Origin: Microcaldota archaeon
GTDB lineage: Archaea; Micrarchaeota; Micrarchaeia; Anstonellales; Bilamarchaeaceae
Direction: 5' to 3'
Length of the DNA stretch: 51,608 bases
Assembly (NCBI GenBank): GCA_018813505.1
Contig: JAHJBM010000015.1
Coordinates: 1 to 51,608 of the forward strand
Position 1 is the stretch's first letter; every line of letters starts with the position of its first letter. The notes under the pieces were generated by a model, which made no database searches, was not told the origin of the DNA, and was given only the letters and a program-made list of their open reading frames with translations. Position numbers and translations under genes: made by a program. This document shows, piece after piece, positions 15,374-24,851 of the stretch.

Positions 15374-17002
15374 TCATAATCCAAGTTGTTTTGCCAAAAC
15401 GTCTTTGTCAATTGGAAGTTCTATACCAAGAACCCGATGGATAAAAATGAACATGTCAATGACATTCGATTTATCTTTTGTTATTTTATCTGCCATTTGT
15501 CTGATTGTGAGTTCTTTACCAATAAGCTCGTAAAGCATGAGACCTTCTTTACCGTAACGCTTGTAGACTGAATAACCATCATCCCCATATTTCTTGCGTA
15601 CATCTGTCCTTGACAAGGGCTTCATTATGATCATCCCATTCTCCATCATATAGGCAAGTGTTTCGATTATATCGTAAAGAGGAATGTCGAGTTTTAGGGT
15701 TATGTCAATGATATCATTTTTGCCATTTATTAATTCGAATACTTTCCCCCCTTTATCGCCGTATTTCAACATCAATTTTGCTTTTGCCTGCACCGACCTT
15801 ATAATGTCAAGCGGAGCCTTGACAGGCGATTCAATAGGAGATGGAACGGTCTGAACCTGATCAAGTTTTTCATCATCTTCAACCATCGGTACAAATGCAG
15901 ATTTCCGCGCAGAAGGTTGTGGTTGTACAGACTGGGATCTGTAGGATGATTGCTGAGGTGGAGGTTGTGCAAATGCCTGACCACCTGGAGAGGTTGGTGG
16001 AGGCTTGCTCCCGCTTCCGCCTTTACTACCCTTTGGATAATCGAGCTTAATTATACCCTGCTCATCCATAAAATCCAGTATTTCAACAAGTTTTGTTTCG
16101 CTAAGGCCAGTATCTGCCATAATTTCTTCTGCAGTTCTTTGACCGTCGATAAGCGAGTATACTCTTAGGCCAAGATCACCATAACGATCAAATATGATCT
16201 TCTCCACAGGACTAAGTTTTGAATCAGTTTGATCTTGCAGGTCATCAGAAATTGAAGAAAGTTCCAGATCGCTATCGGATTGATCACCAGGCCCTTGGTT
16301 TTCCGATTCGATTTCAATTTCTCCCTCGCCCGAATCTTTTTGATCATCGGTCGATTCCTCAGGATCATTTTTAGCAGTATCTAGGCCATCTTGATTACTT
16401 TCATCATCAGTAATTGGCTCAATATCATCGCGTTCGGGTTCGGCACCATCATCCGAATCATGTGATGAATCAGTTTGTTTATCAGAACTATCAGTCTCAG
16501 TTACATCAATAGGTTCTATATCATCGAATATTATGTCCTCATCTTCAGAAGATTTTTCTTCGTCTTCGCCACCCTTAACTGAAACTGAGTGGGCTGCCTC
16601 CTCAAGAGGAGATTCTTCCTCAGGAGCGATATCATCATCTTCTGGCAAATCCGCAAGGCTTGGCTCACCCTCATCATTAGCAATATCTTTTTCTGGTTCT
16701 TCTTCAGAAGATATTGTACTGGAATCACTAACGTCATCCTTGTTGCTCCTTGTTATCCGAGTTATTGACTCGAGCTCAACCATACCAGCATCCTGCATAT
16801 AAGCTAACACCTGATCAAAAACACCGGGATCAAAACCAAGATCTTTCCTAAGCTCGGAAACGGTCCTTTTTCCAGTAATGGATTTATAAATCTGAAGGCC
16901 AATTTCACCAAATTTTTTCAAGAGAAGATTTTGATTTTTAAAACGCTGAAGGGGACCCTTCTCAATCTTTTTTATTTTATACTCTCTACTATTTTCGGCC
17001 AT
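15374..17002 (-). CDS. Multi-winged-helix protein with long acidic linker
   Basis: 542 aa. It has about four related 60-70-residue modules at roughly 20-85, 265-330, 395-455 and 460-535. Each has a [FY]G-x-x-G-x-x-[VIL]Y-x-x-I motif (FGEIGLQIYKSI, YGDLGLRVYSLI, YGDKGGKVFELI, YGKEGLMLYELI) and then a helix resembling the recognition helix of winged-helix domains. Modules 1 and 2 are separated by about 150 residues of Asp/Glu/Ser, and 2 and 3 by a Pro/Gln-rich stretch. It may be a scaffold or DNA/RNA-binding protein; no enzyme motif is seen. It is divergent from the pilus operon. ATG 17002 is chosen; GTG 17011 is in frame. Confidence 0.8.
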   Translation of the reverse strand: MAENSREYKIKKIEKGPLQRFKNQNLLLKKFGEIGLQIYKSITGKRTVSELRKDLGFDPGVFDQVLAYMQDAGMVELESITRITRSNKDDVSDSSTISSEEEPEKDIANDEGEPSLADLPEDDDIAPEEESPLEEAAHSVSVKGGEDEEKSSEDEDIIFDDIEPIDVTETDSSDKQTDSSHDSDDGAEPERDDIEPITDDESNQDGLDTAKNDPEESTDDQKDSGEGEIEIESENQGPGDQSDSDLELSSISDDLQDQTDSKLSPVEKIIFDRYGDLGLRVYSLIDGQRTAEEIMADTGLSETKLVEILDFMDEQGIIKLDYPKGSKGGSGSKPPPTSPGGQAFAQPPPQQSSYRSQSVQPQPSARKSAFVPMVEDDEKLDQVQTVPSPIESPVKAPLDIIRSVQAKAKLMLKYGDKGGKVFELINGKNDIIDITLKLDIPLYDIIETLAYMMENGMIIMKPLSRTDVRKKYGDDGYSVYKRYGKEGLMLYELIGKELTIRQMADKITKDKSNVIDMFIFIHRVLGIELPIDKDVLAKQLGL

Positions 17003-17059
17003 CATAACCACTCAACAAGCTTTAGCTATCGCAATGCACAGTAACATAATCATCAAAAT

Positions 17060-17068
17060 GTTTATTAA
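17060..17068 (+). promoter_or_regulatory. TATA-like element of the pilus operon
   Basis: GTTTATTAA is centred about 26 nt before the ATG at 17090, the spacing of a leaderless start. Confidence 0.45.
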
Positions 17069-17089
17069 CATACTCAATAATATTAGCGC

Positions 17090-18790
17090 ATGGAATTTGA
17101 TGAACTCATCATTACTACTGGTGTTGATGCACTTGTTAGACTCGTAAAAGAGAAACAAAGGGTCGAGTTAGAAGATGCCGCAACTGTTCTTAGCATCTCT
17201 TCAGAAACTCTGGAAACCTGGGCAAGAGTACTTGAGGAAGAGGGAATACTTAGTATAGAATACAGGTTAACAAAAATATATTTGGTATGGGTTAAACCAA
17301 CCGAAGAACAGGTAGCCATAGAAACTGAATCATTTTATGAAGAAAAAAAAGATGTGAATGCAGAAGTAGAAAAAATAAAACAAAGAACAATAAACAGCAC
17401 AACTGAAATGGAAGAACTGCAAAAATCATTTTCTGATTTTTATTCAAAGGCATATATCAGAATAGATGAATTAGAAAAGTTAATTGCACCTTTGCCAATT
17501 GGCCCCGGGGGTGCAGGCGCATTCCAGAAACACCAGAAGGAATTGGTCGGTATAGAAAAAGAATTGCATGAAATAAAAACTGGAATTGTAGATGCAGAAA
17601 GCGAAATAAAAAACCTGAAAATAGAAAAAGGATCAAGCGAAAGCAAGGCATGGATAGAAAAACTTGATGGAACGGTAGGCGAATTAAGGACAATGCAGAA
17701 TGAATTTGCAGATATAAGAAAAAAAGTCAGTACTCAAAAGATGCCTGAGGATGCTAGATTACCTGATATATCAGACATAAGAAAGAAATTTGAAACAGTA
17801 AAAAGCGAATTTGTTTCACTTAGGGCAAATAATGCAAAAATAAGGGAGGATATGATAAACCTCCATGAAAGTTCTGAAATACTGAAAAGTGTTGCAGAAA
17901 TGATAATGGAACATGAGGGCAAGATTGAGGGAATGAGTAAGGAACTTGGAACACTTTCAACGCAGGCAGATAAACTTCTGGAAAAAAGCCAGATAATAGC
18001 TGAAAAAATAAAAGAACATGCAGAACTTGCAGGCAGACTGAACGATTCAGTTACAGTTGCAAAAGGGATAATCACAAGATTTCCCAATCAGAAAAAAGTT
18101 ATGGATGAATTAAATAGCATTGATAAAAAGGAGCAAGAACTGCTGGAGAAAAATGGGAGCCTGGAAAAGATAATAGAAGCAGTTGGTGGAAGACAGGTAA
18201 CGACAAAACAATTTGAAGAGATAAGTAGAAGGATGGATGCAAAGGCTGAAAGAATGAGAAGGGACATAGATGCCCTTGAAACAATACTTGAAGATGAGAA
18301 AAGCACATACATGACATTCCAAAAAATAAAAGAAAGAATAGTGCCATCCATAGATTCTTACAAGAAAAAAATGACAGACATGGAAGAACTCATAGAAAAA
18401 GTGAAAAAAGAATCGTTGGAAGAAAGGAAAAATCTTGAGAAAGATGCAATCAGCATACAAAAAACCCTTAAGGAAGGAAAGATGAAAGAGCTCATGAAAG
18501 TGGCCGAAGAGATAGGCAACAAAAAGAAAATACTTGATCAGATAAAGGATTCATTTGATGAACTTGTTGCCATATCAGATAACCTCACCAAAAGAATAAC
18601 ATTATTATCACGAGAAGCAAAATTACTTGAGATAAGAAGAGGAAGCGGAGGGATGGCTCCTGAAGAAGAACAAAAGAAAAACCAGGACCTCCAACACAGG
18701 GTTGAACTTAGCAATGAAGAGGAACTTGAGTTCAAGAAAAAGAGAGAAGAACTCAAAAGGCTGATAAGAACATTGTGGGAAAATGAATAG
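17090..18790 (+). CDS. Winged-helix/coiled-coil protein, pilus-operon associated
   Basis: 566 aa. Residues 1-75 resemble a winged helix (LEDAATVLSISSETLETWAR, then EEEGILSIEY). Almost all the rest, about 85-560, is heptad-rich coiled coil with high Glu/Lys/Ile and no signal peptide or membrane span. It begins the gene row that continues with the secretion ATPase 91 nt later. A role as a cytoplasmic scaffold of the pilus motor is inferred from position. Its N-terminal domain is similar in type to the modules of the divergent neighbour, so the two may interact. Confidence 0.8.
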   Translation: MEFDELIITTGVDALVRLVKEKQRVELEDAATVLSISSETLETWARVLEEEGILSIEYRLTKIYLVWVKPTEEQVAIETESFYEEKKDVNAEVEKIKQRTINSTTEMEELQKSFSDFYSKAYIRIDELEKLIAPLPIGPGGAGAFQKHQKELVGIEKELHEIKTGIVDAESEIKNLKIEKGSSESKAWIEKLDGTVGELRTMQNEFADIRKKVSTQKMPEDARLPDISDIRKKFETVKSEFVSLRANNAKIREDMINLHESSEILKSVAEMIMEHEGKIEGMSKELGTLSTQADKLLEKSQIIAEKIKEHAELAGRLNDSVTVAKGIITRFPNQKKVMDELNSIDKKEQELLEKNGSLEKIIEAVGGRQVTTKQFEEISRRMDAKAERMRRDIDALETILEDEKSTYMTFQKIKERIVPSIDSYKKKMTDMEELIEKVKKESLEERKNLEKDAISIQKTLKEGKMKELMKVAEEIGNKKKILDQIKDSFDELVAISDNLTKRITLLSREAKLLEIRRGSGGMAPEEEQKKNQDLQHRVELSNEEELEFKKKREELKRLIRTLWENE

Positions 18791-18880
18791 ACATTGTATA
18801 ACCCACACAAACACACCGTGCTACAGTTACCTCATGCTAGATGACACTCCGCATCTTTAAAAATACTCGAGTATATATGG

Positions 18881-20470
18881 ATGTGTGGTACGATGGCCAA
18901 AGACAAAGCAGATATTAAGGAAGTTGTAAAAAAGGACGACGAAACAGATAAAAACGAACAGGAAACAGTATCAAGGCCAAAGGTAATTTTATTATCGTCT
19001 TATGCATTCGGAAGCGAAGGTCTGCCAGTAGAAGTAAGGATATATAAAAAAGCAGAAGATTTTGTACCAAAATATGAAGTAACTATTCCGGGCATAGCCG
19101 AAGGCACCAAACTTATACTTGAAACAAAACTTAAAGCAGAACTAGTAACAGAAGTAAAGCTAGATGTAAGCGAAATACTTGATCCAAACAAATTTGCAGA
19201 GGTTAAGATTAAATTCCTTGAGGCAGCGAGAAAAATATTAAAACGCAATTTCCCCTCGCTTCCAGAAGATAAAAAAGAAGTACTTGCAGTATACCTTCTC
19301 CAGAAGACATTAGGACTTGGCGAGATGGAGGCACTCTTATCCGATGAACAACTCGAAGAGGTAGTGGTGAATAATGCAAGAGAACCGGTATGGGTTTACC
19401 ACAAAAATTTCGGATGGTGTAGTACCAATCTAAGAATAAGAAAAGAAGAGAGCATTTATGATTATTCATCAATGATTGCCAGAAAGATTGGCAGACAGAT
19501 AAACATATTAAATCCGATGCTCGACGCACATCTTCCGAACGGTGATCGTGTCAATTCAACACTATTCCCGATTTCAGCATTTGGAAATACGATTACAATA
19601 AGAAAATTCTCACGAAACCCATGGACTATTACAAGCTTCTTAAAAACAAAAACAATATCCCCAGATGTAGCCGCACTGATATGGCTATGCATGCAAAACG
19701 AACTTTCATTACTTGTAACTGGAGGAACAGGAAGTGGAAAAACGTCATTCCTGAATGCGATGACTGGATTTATACCTGCAAATCAACGTATTGTCAGCAT
19801 TGAAGATACTAGAGAACTTACATTACCATCATTTCTGCACTGGGTACCAATGGTAGTGAGAGAATCAAACCCAGAAGGCAAGGGAGAAGTTACAATGCTT
19901 GATCTTATGGTAAACGCATTAAGACAAAGACCAGACAGAATAATTGTCGGAGAAATAAGAAGACAAAGGGAAGCAGAAGTCATGTTCGAGGCTATGCACA
20001 CAGGTCACAGCGTGTATGCTACATTACACGCAGATAATGCAGATCAGACAGTTTCAAGACTTACAAACCCACCAATAAACATCCCAATCGAAATGCTTGA
20101 TGCACTTTCAGGTGTTGTTGTTACATTCAGACATAGAAGGTTCAACATACGAAGAGTACTTGAATTTGCAGAGGTGAAGAGAAATGGGAAGGTCAACACA
20201 ATATATAGATGGGATGTGAAATCTGACACAGTAAAAGGCGTCGGTAAAATGAGCACCCTTGTTGACACATTATCGTTATATTCAGGTATGGATGAAAAGG
20301 AAATCGAAGAGGATGTTAACGAGAAAATAAAAGTTCTTGACTGGATGGTAAAAAAGGATTGTTATGATGTCGATGATGTCGGTCGTGTAGTTTCGCATTA
20401 CTACAAAGAACCCGAAGAGATTCTTGGATATGTAAAAAAGAATAAAGCTCCTGATTTCTTAGCAAAATGA
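18881..20470 (+). CDS. Type IV pilus/Tad secretion ATPase (VirB11-like)
   Basis: 529 aa, cytosolic hexameric motor. An acidic/Lys-rich N-terminus precedes the N-terminal ATPase domain (LLSDEQLEEVVVNNAREPVW). Then come Walker A GGTGSGKT (residues 281-288), the Asp box IEDTREL, Walker B with RPDRIIVGEIRR, and the His box MHTGHSVYATLHAD. It drives assembly of pilins through the membrane proteins encoded just downstream. A second ATG at 18893 is nearly as good a start, given the TATA-like run near 18855-18866. One ATPase in the operon means no separate retraction motor is seen here. Confidence 0.95.
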   Translation: MCGTMAKDKADIKEVVKKDDETDKNEQETVSRPKVILLSSYAFGSEGLPVEVRIYKKAEDFVPKYEVTIPGIAEGTKLILETKLKAELVTEVKLDVSEILDPNKFAEVKIKFLEAARKILKRNFPSLPEDKKEVLAVYLLQKTLGLGEMEALLSDEQLEEVVVNNAREPVWVYHKNFGWCSTNLRIRKEESIYDYSSMIARKIGRQINILNPMLDAHLPNGDRVNSTLFPISAFGNTITIRKFSRNPWTITSFLKTKTISPDVAALIWLCMQNELSLLVTGGTGSGKTSFLNAMTGFIPANQRIVSIEDTRELTLPSFLHWVPMVVRESNPEGKGEVTMLDLMVNALRQRPDRIIVGEIRRQREAEVMFEAMHTGHSVYATLHADNADQTVSRLTNPPINIPIEMLDALSGVVVTFRHRRFNIRRVLEFAEVKRNGKVNTIYRWDVKSDTVKGVGKMSTLVDTLSLYSGMDEKEIEEDVNEKIKVLDWMVKKDCYDVDDVGRVVSHYYKEPEEILGYVKKNKAPDFLAK

Positions 20471-20483
20471 GGAGGGTGCAGAG

Positions 20484-22139
20484 ATGGATGAAACAGAGGC
20501 ATTTTCCGCGGCTATAAATGAAGCGAAACGGCTAGAAAAAAAACTGATTGAATATGCACCGTATAAAGGAGACATAAAAATAGATGTCAGAGTTGAACTT
20601 GAACCTGAAGAGTATCTTGAACTTGATTACCAAGATCTTATTAATATATACGAACGCACTCAGAAAATAGTACGTGCGTCAGGACTGGAAATATATTCAG
20701 CAACACCAACTGCATCAAAACCAGAAATGCCCGACCAGGAAACGATAGATGTTGAGACAAAGATAAAAGAAATGACTACTGAAACCTTACAAAGAGCCGA
20801 AGAAATATCAAAAGAACCAGAGATAGAACTGGAAATGTCGGCATATCCAATTGAAAACGATGAAGAAACAATTATATCAGAACAAGAAAAACAAACTCCA
20901 CAACACGAACCAGATATCCTAGATATGGTTGAAAAAGATCTTGAGATGGAGATAGAAAAATCAAAAGAACCAGAAGTAGTAAAATCAGAACCAACAGTAG
21001 CTGAAACAAAAAAACAGGAAAAATCTGAAGAAATAGAAATAGAGGGGTTTGCACTTGAAAACGAGCCTGAACTTCCTATAGAGAAACCAAAAATAGCAGA
21101 AAAACCAAAGGCAATAGAACAGCCAACTGTACGATCTCAACAGACTGTAGTGGCCAGGCAACCTGAAAAACCGCAGTTACCACAGGTATTACGAGAAACA
21201 CCTGCAGAAGAAACATCAAAAAGATATAAACAAATGGAAGAGGAAATCAGAAGAGTAGTTGGTGAAAAAGCAGATGAACTGGTATTAAAGAAGAAGATGC
21301 TTGACCTTACAAAACAGCTTTTCAAAGAAAAAATAACAAGCAAGCGAGAGGAAATAAAAACCCAGATAACAGTACTGAAAAACATGCTTGTTAGTGCAAA
21401 AGAAAGTGGAACCAAGGCAACTAAAACAAGGAAAAAGGAGAAAGATGAAACCCACACAAAACTGCTTGAAACTATAATATCAGCACAAAAAACAGAACTG
21501 GCGCAGACAAAAGATGAGATAATTAATGCATACAAGAAAAGAATGCAAACGATCAAAAATAAATTCTATGAAGAAAGGAATGCAGAAGGAGCAACGCCCA
21601 CAACAAGAAAAAATGCGCACCGAGAATTCATAAAATCAATATCAACACTTGCAGAACAGCTACCGACAACTATCCCACAATATGCTATGAATCTGAGTAA
21701 GAAACATACTGCAGAAATAGAAAATCTAAAACAATCGCTTGATGCAAAGGACACCACAACATTACAGATGGCAAAGAATAGATCGAACGAAACTGTAGGT
21801 GGATATGAAAAAGAATCCAACATGGTAAAAACCATAATAGCAAAGGAAATGGAAAATATGCTCGATAACTGTTCTGATATAGAACAAAGCGAAGGGACAA
21901 TAAAGAAGGCAGATAATAAAAAAGAGAATGTAAAGGAAATTATTAATGAGATAAATGACACTGACGACGGAACGCTGCTGTATTATCTCCATTCCAAAAA
22001 CCAAGAATATTATAAACAATATGAGAGAAAACATATTTCAAAGGCTGAAGCCATCTTCAAAGCAAAAGCTTTATTAGCTAAGGAGAAGGGATTAGATGAT
22101 ATCACAGTAAGAAGATATTTTAGTCAGGAGGAAGTATAG
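20484..22139 (+). CDS. Acidic coiled-coil protein of the pilus operon
   Basis: 551 aa, not assignable to a named family. An N-terminal helix region (about 1-70) is followed by a Glu/Pro/Lys-rich disordered stretch (about 75-245) and a long Lys/Glu coiled coil (about 250-510). The tail YERKHISKAEAIFKAKALLA is helical. There is no signal peptide or membrane segment. It is preceded by a GAGGAGGGTG ribosome site, 13 nt after the ATPase stop, and its own stop is 1 nt from the next ATG. A cytoplasmic partner of the ATPase or the TadC-type platform is inferred. Confidence 0.85.
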   Translation: MDETEAFSAAINEAKRLEKKLIEYAPYKGDIKIDVRVELEPEEYLELDYQDLINIYERTQKIVRASGLEIYSATPTASKPEMPDQETIDVETKIKEMTTETLQRAEEISKEPEIELEMSAYPIENDEETIISEQEKQTPQHEPDILDMVEKDLEMEIEKSKEPEVVKSEPTVAETKKQEKSEEIEIEGFALENEPELPIEKPKIAEKPKAIEQPTVRSQQTVVARQPEKPQLPQVLRETPAEETSKRYKQMEEEIRRVVGEKADELVLKKKMLDLTKQLFKEKITSKREEIKTQITVLKNMLVSAKESGTKATKTRKKEKDETHTKLLETIISAQKTELAQTKDEIINAYKKRMQTIKNKFYEERNAEGATPTTRKNAHREFIKSISTLAEQLPTTIPQYAMNLSKKHTAEIENLKQSLDAKDTTTLQMAKNRSNETVGGYEKESNMVKTIIAKEMENMLDNCSDIEQSEGTIKKADNKKENVKEIINEINDTDDGTLLYYLHSKNQEYYKQYERKHISKAEAIFKAKALLAKEKGLDDITVRRYFSQEEV

Positions 22140-22140
22140 C

Positions 22141-23037
22141 ATGAACAAAAAGGAAGCTGTTGAAAAAACCCAAAAAAAGAGAGGGCCATTCACATCAATT
22201 GCAGAGATGTTCGCCTCCAGATTTCCAAATTTGAAGAATAAACTGAAAATGGCAGATATGTCTGAAAGCCCAATAGAATTTCTTGAGAAAGTAGTTACTT
22301 CTACAATATACATATCCTTAGGCCTGATTATAGTCAGTTATTTGTTCATGATAACCCCATTGACATATAATCTAAAAACAGATATAATGATGTTTGTTGC
22401 AATGGTTATCATACCTTTGCTCCTGATACCTTTAGTAGTTTTTTTCTATCTGATGCTTTATCCTGAAGCAAACAGAATAAAGAGACAACGGGAAATGGAT
22501 TACGAGATAGTTTTTGCAGGTAGACATATAGTAATAGCGTTGAAATCCGGAATGCCGTTGTTCGATACGTTCGTAGGCGCATCGCATGGATATGGTGAAG
22601 TTAGCAGGGAGTTCTCAAAACTTGTAGATAACGTTGTGTTAGGTATGCCAATGAGCCAGGCAATAAGAGAAATAATAAAGTATAATCCATCAAGCTATTT
22701 TAACAGAATGATGATGCAAATTGCAAACTCAATATCAAGCGGATCGGATGTTGGTGGATCTCTTGAAAGCGTTATTGATCAAATATCAAAGGAACAGATA
22801 ATAGCACTTAAGGCATACAGCCAGAAACTTACTCCAGTAGTTATGTTTTATATGGTATTTGGAATAATCGTTCCTTCCTTGGGAATAGTATTGGCAACAG
22901 TTATTTTCTCAGTAGTAAGCGGTGGAATAATCGCACCACCGTCTGAACTGCTTTGGGTGGCATTTGTTTTAATTGCTTTGATCCAATTCATTTTCCTTGG
23001 ATATATAGAAAGTTCTAGACCAAAATACCTATTATAG
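22141..23037 (+). CDS. TadC/PilC-like pilus platform protein 1
   Basis: 298 aa. After about 50 soluble residues come two transmembrane helices (IYISLGLIIVSYLFMI; FVAMVIIPLLLIPLVVFFYL). A cytoplasmic type II secretion F-domain follows (VFAGRHIVIALKSGMPLFDT ... ISSGSDVGGSLESVIDQISK), and two C-terminal helices. Such proteins form the inner-membrane platform that the ATPase turns. GGAGGAAG lies ahead of the ATG. Together with the next gene it gives a two-protein platform, as with TadB/TadC. Confidence 0.9.
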   Translation: MNKKEAVEKTQKKRGPFTSIAEMFASRFPNLKNKLKMADMSESPIEFLEKVVTSTIYISLGLIIVSYLFMITPLTYNLKTDIMMFVAMVIIPLLLIPLVVFFYLMLYPEANRIKRQREMDYEIVFAGRHIVIALKSGMPLFDTFVGASHGYGEVSREFSKLVDNVVLGMPMSQAIREIIKYNPSSYFNRMMMQIANSISSGSDVGGSLESVIDQISKEQIIALKAYSQKLTPVVMFYMVFGIIVPSLGIVLATVIFSVVSGGIIAPPSELLWVAFVLIALIQFIFLGYIESSRPKYLL

Positions 23038-23048
23038 GTGGAAATAAA

Positions 23049-24116
23049 ATGACGAATGAAAGTACTGTATTTGAGCGGGCCGGACGGCTTTTCTTCACAA
23101 GGAGCCAGATACGAGATTTGGAAAAACAAGTCAATGGTGCAGGAATCGGCATGCCCACAGATGCATTTGCAGGTTATGTTGGTATTAATATAATAATCAT
23201 AACCATCTTCCTCACGTTTATCATTGTATTGTACCCACCACTAAGTAGCCCCATAGCAGGCATGGTAAGTAATTATATTGAGGTGCCATTTGCATTAATC
23301 GCACTGATTATCTTCATAGGATGTATGATTGTAGTTTATCTTGGCACCATGGCAATCCTTTCAACATACTTGATAATGAAATCAGAAGACAGAAGAGAGA
23401 AACTTGAAAATGTACTACCAGATTTTCTAGTGCTTGTTGCATCTAACCTGAAAGCAGGAATGGCGCTTGATCAGGCTATGTGGTATTCTGCAAAGCCGGA
23501 ATTTGGATTACTTGCAGTTGAAGTGAAATCCATTGTAAAAGGCGCTTTCAGCGGAGAGAATATGGTAAATACATTAGATCATCTTGCAGCAAGATTTGAT
23601 TCAAAGGTCTTCAATAGAACAATATTACTGATAAAACAGGCGAATGCCACAGGCGGAGCACTCACAGATGTACTTGAAAGAACAGCTGATGATGTTAGAA
23701 ATACCCTAATAATGAAAAAAGAAATAGCCGCTTCGCTTGTATTGTATGAGATATTTGTATTATTCGCAGCTACAATAGGAACGCCGTTCCTATTTGCAGT
23801 AGCATCAAAACTTATAGAAATATTTGAAAAGATAACTCCAAGAATAACTGGAATCCAAACAAGTGCAGGTGGCCCGTTCGCAACATTCTCAAACATGAAA
23901 TTTGGAGGTGCAATGATAAGCTCTTCTGATTTCTTCTGGTTCAGTATACCAACAATATTCGTAACTGCACTGATATCATCATTCATAGTAAGTGTAATAA
24001 GAACAGGAAGTAAAAATCAGGGGATGAAATACTTTCCATTTGTACTGGTAGTATCATACCTGATTTATTGGGTAGTTAGCAGTATGGTAGATTCATTTTT
24101 CTCAACAATTGGATAA
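23049..24116 (+). CDS. TadC/PilC-like pilus platform protein 2
   Basis: 355 aa, a paralogue of the preceding protein. Two helices near residues 40-110 are followed by the F-domain (VLPDFLVLVASNLKAGMALD ... QANATGGALTDVLERTADDV) and three to four C-terminal helices. It is probably the membrane partner of the neighbouring TadC-like protein, assembling pilins with the VirB11-like ATPase. An AGGTGG site precedes the ATG, and the spacing to the upstream gene is 11 nt. Confidence 0.9.
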   Translation: MTNESTVFERAGRLFFTRSQIRDLEKQVNGAGIGMPTDAFAGYVGINIIIITIFLTFIIVLYPPLSSPIAGMVSNYIEVPFALIALIIFIGCMIVVYLGTMAILSTYLIMKSEDRREKLENVLPDFLVLVASNLKAGMALDQAMWYSAKPEFGLLAVEVKSIVKGAFSGENMVNTLDHLAARFDSKVFNRTILLIKQANATGGALTDVLERTADDVRNTLIMKKEIAASLVLYEIFVLFAATIGTPFLFAVASKLIEIFEKITPRITGIQTSAGGPFATFSNMKFGGAMISSSDFFWFSIPTIFVTALISSFIVSVIRTGSKNQGMKYFPFVLVVSYLIYWVVSSMVDSFFSTIG

Positions 24117-24138
24117 ATATTCATGATACGTGATTCAT

Positions 24139-24711
24139 ATGGAAAAAAACGGATATAAAAAAGGACAAGCTGTGATGGAATACCTTATCACATATGGACT
24201 TGCCTTGTTTGTCATATTGATAGTGCTTGCAATACTTGTGGCCGTGATATTGCCTTCATTAAAGGCACCGGAAACATGCCAGTTCAGTCAACCTGGATTC
24301 AGCTGCAACAAGAAAACACATGCACTGATTTCAGATAGTGGAACGGATGTGGTAAGCGTTGCATTCCAGCTCGATAATCAACAGGGAAAAGGTGTGCAAG
24401 TGACAGGAATACTTTGTACGGATGTTGCATCAGGCAATATTGATAAGGAAAGCGTTCATAGCTTTGGAGCGGAACATGCATTGCCCCCAGCAGAAGAACA
24501 TTTGGTTCTCCCAGCATCCCTTGTTTCAGGACAAAATATAGAAATGGTTATTTACTGTGTAGATGACAACGGCGTACCGCTCCATCTAGCTACAGGAACA
24601 GACTTCACAGGAACGGTAGCAGTGACATACCATTTCGAGAATGAAGTAAGTTCAGCACCAGAGAGACTTGCATTAGCAACTGTTTCGGGAACTTTGCAAG
24701 GATCTGACTGA
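24139..24711 (+). CDS. Type IV pilin with class III signal peptide
   Basis: 190 aa. The N-terminus has the archaeal prepilin pattern: a short basic leader ending KKG, then QAVMEYLITYG and a long hydrophobic helix (LALFVILIVLAILVAVIL). Cleavage is expected after the Gly of KKG by an EppA/FlaK-type peptidase not seen in this window. The exterior domain has several Cys, allowing disulfides. It closes the operon, is followed by hairpins and T-runs, and is the only pilin here, so probably the major subunit. A GTG at 24130 is an alternative start. Confidence 0.92.
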   Translation: MEKNGYKKGQAVMEYLITYGLALFVILIVLAILVAVILPSLKAPETCQFSQPGFSCNKKTHALISDSGTDVVSVAFQLDNQQGKGVQVTGILCTDVASGNIDKESVHSFGAEHALPPAEEHLVLPASLVSGQNIEMVIYCVDDNGVPLHLATGTDFTGTVAVTYHFENEVSSAPERLALATVSGTLQGSD

Positions 24712-24718
24712 AGTTTGA

Positions 24719-24766
24719 ATTTAATTTTTTATTTTTTCTTCTTTTTATTGTAATAGTACAATAAAA
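24719..24766 (+). terminator. T-rich terminator region with 10-bp hairpin after the pilin gene
   Basis: Several T-runs (24724-24746) start just after the pilin stop, followed by a perfect hairpin 24743-24752/24757-24766 with loop ATAG. T-runs are the usual archaeal termination signal. Confidence 0.6.
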
Positions 24767-24769
24767 TTT

Positions 24770-24792
24770 TTGAAATTCTTTGTGAATTTCAA
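24770..24792. repeat. TTGAAATTC hairpin at a gene end
   Basis: TTGAAATTC (24770-24778) pairs with GAATTTCAA (24784-24792) across a 5-nt loop. It shares the TTGAA/TTCAA ends with hairpins near 985, 1114, 30877 and 35920. Confidence 0.55.
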
Positions 24793-24851
24793 TTCTTTTT
24801 TTATATTTTTATCTCGCGCGTATTAGCATTATGTTTTTCAATAATTACACA

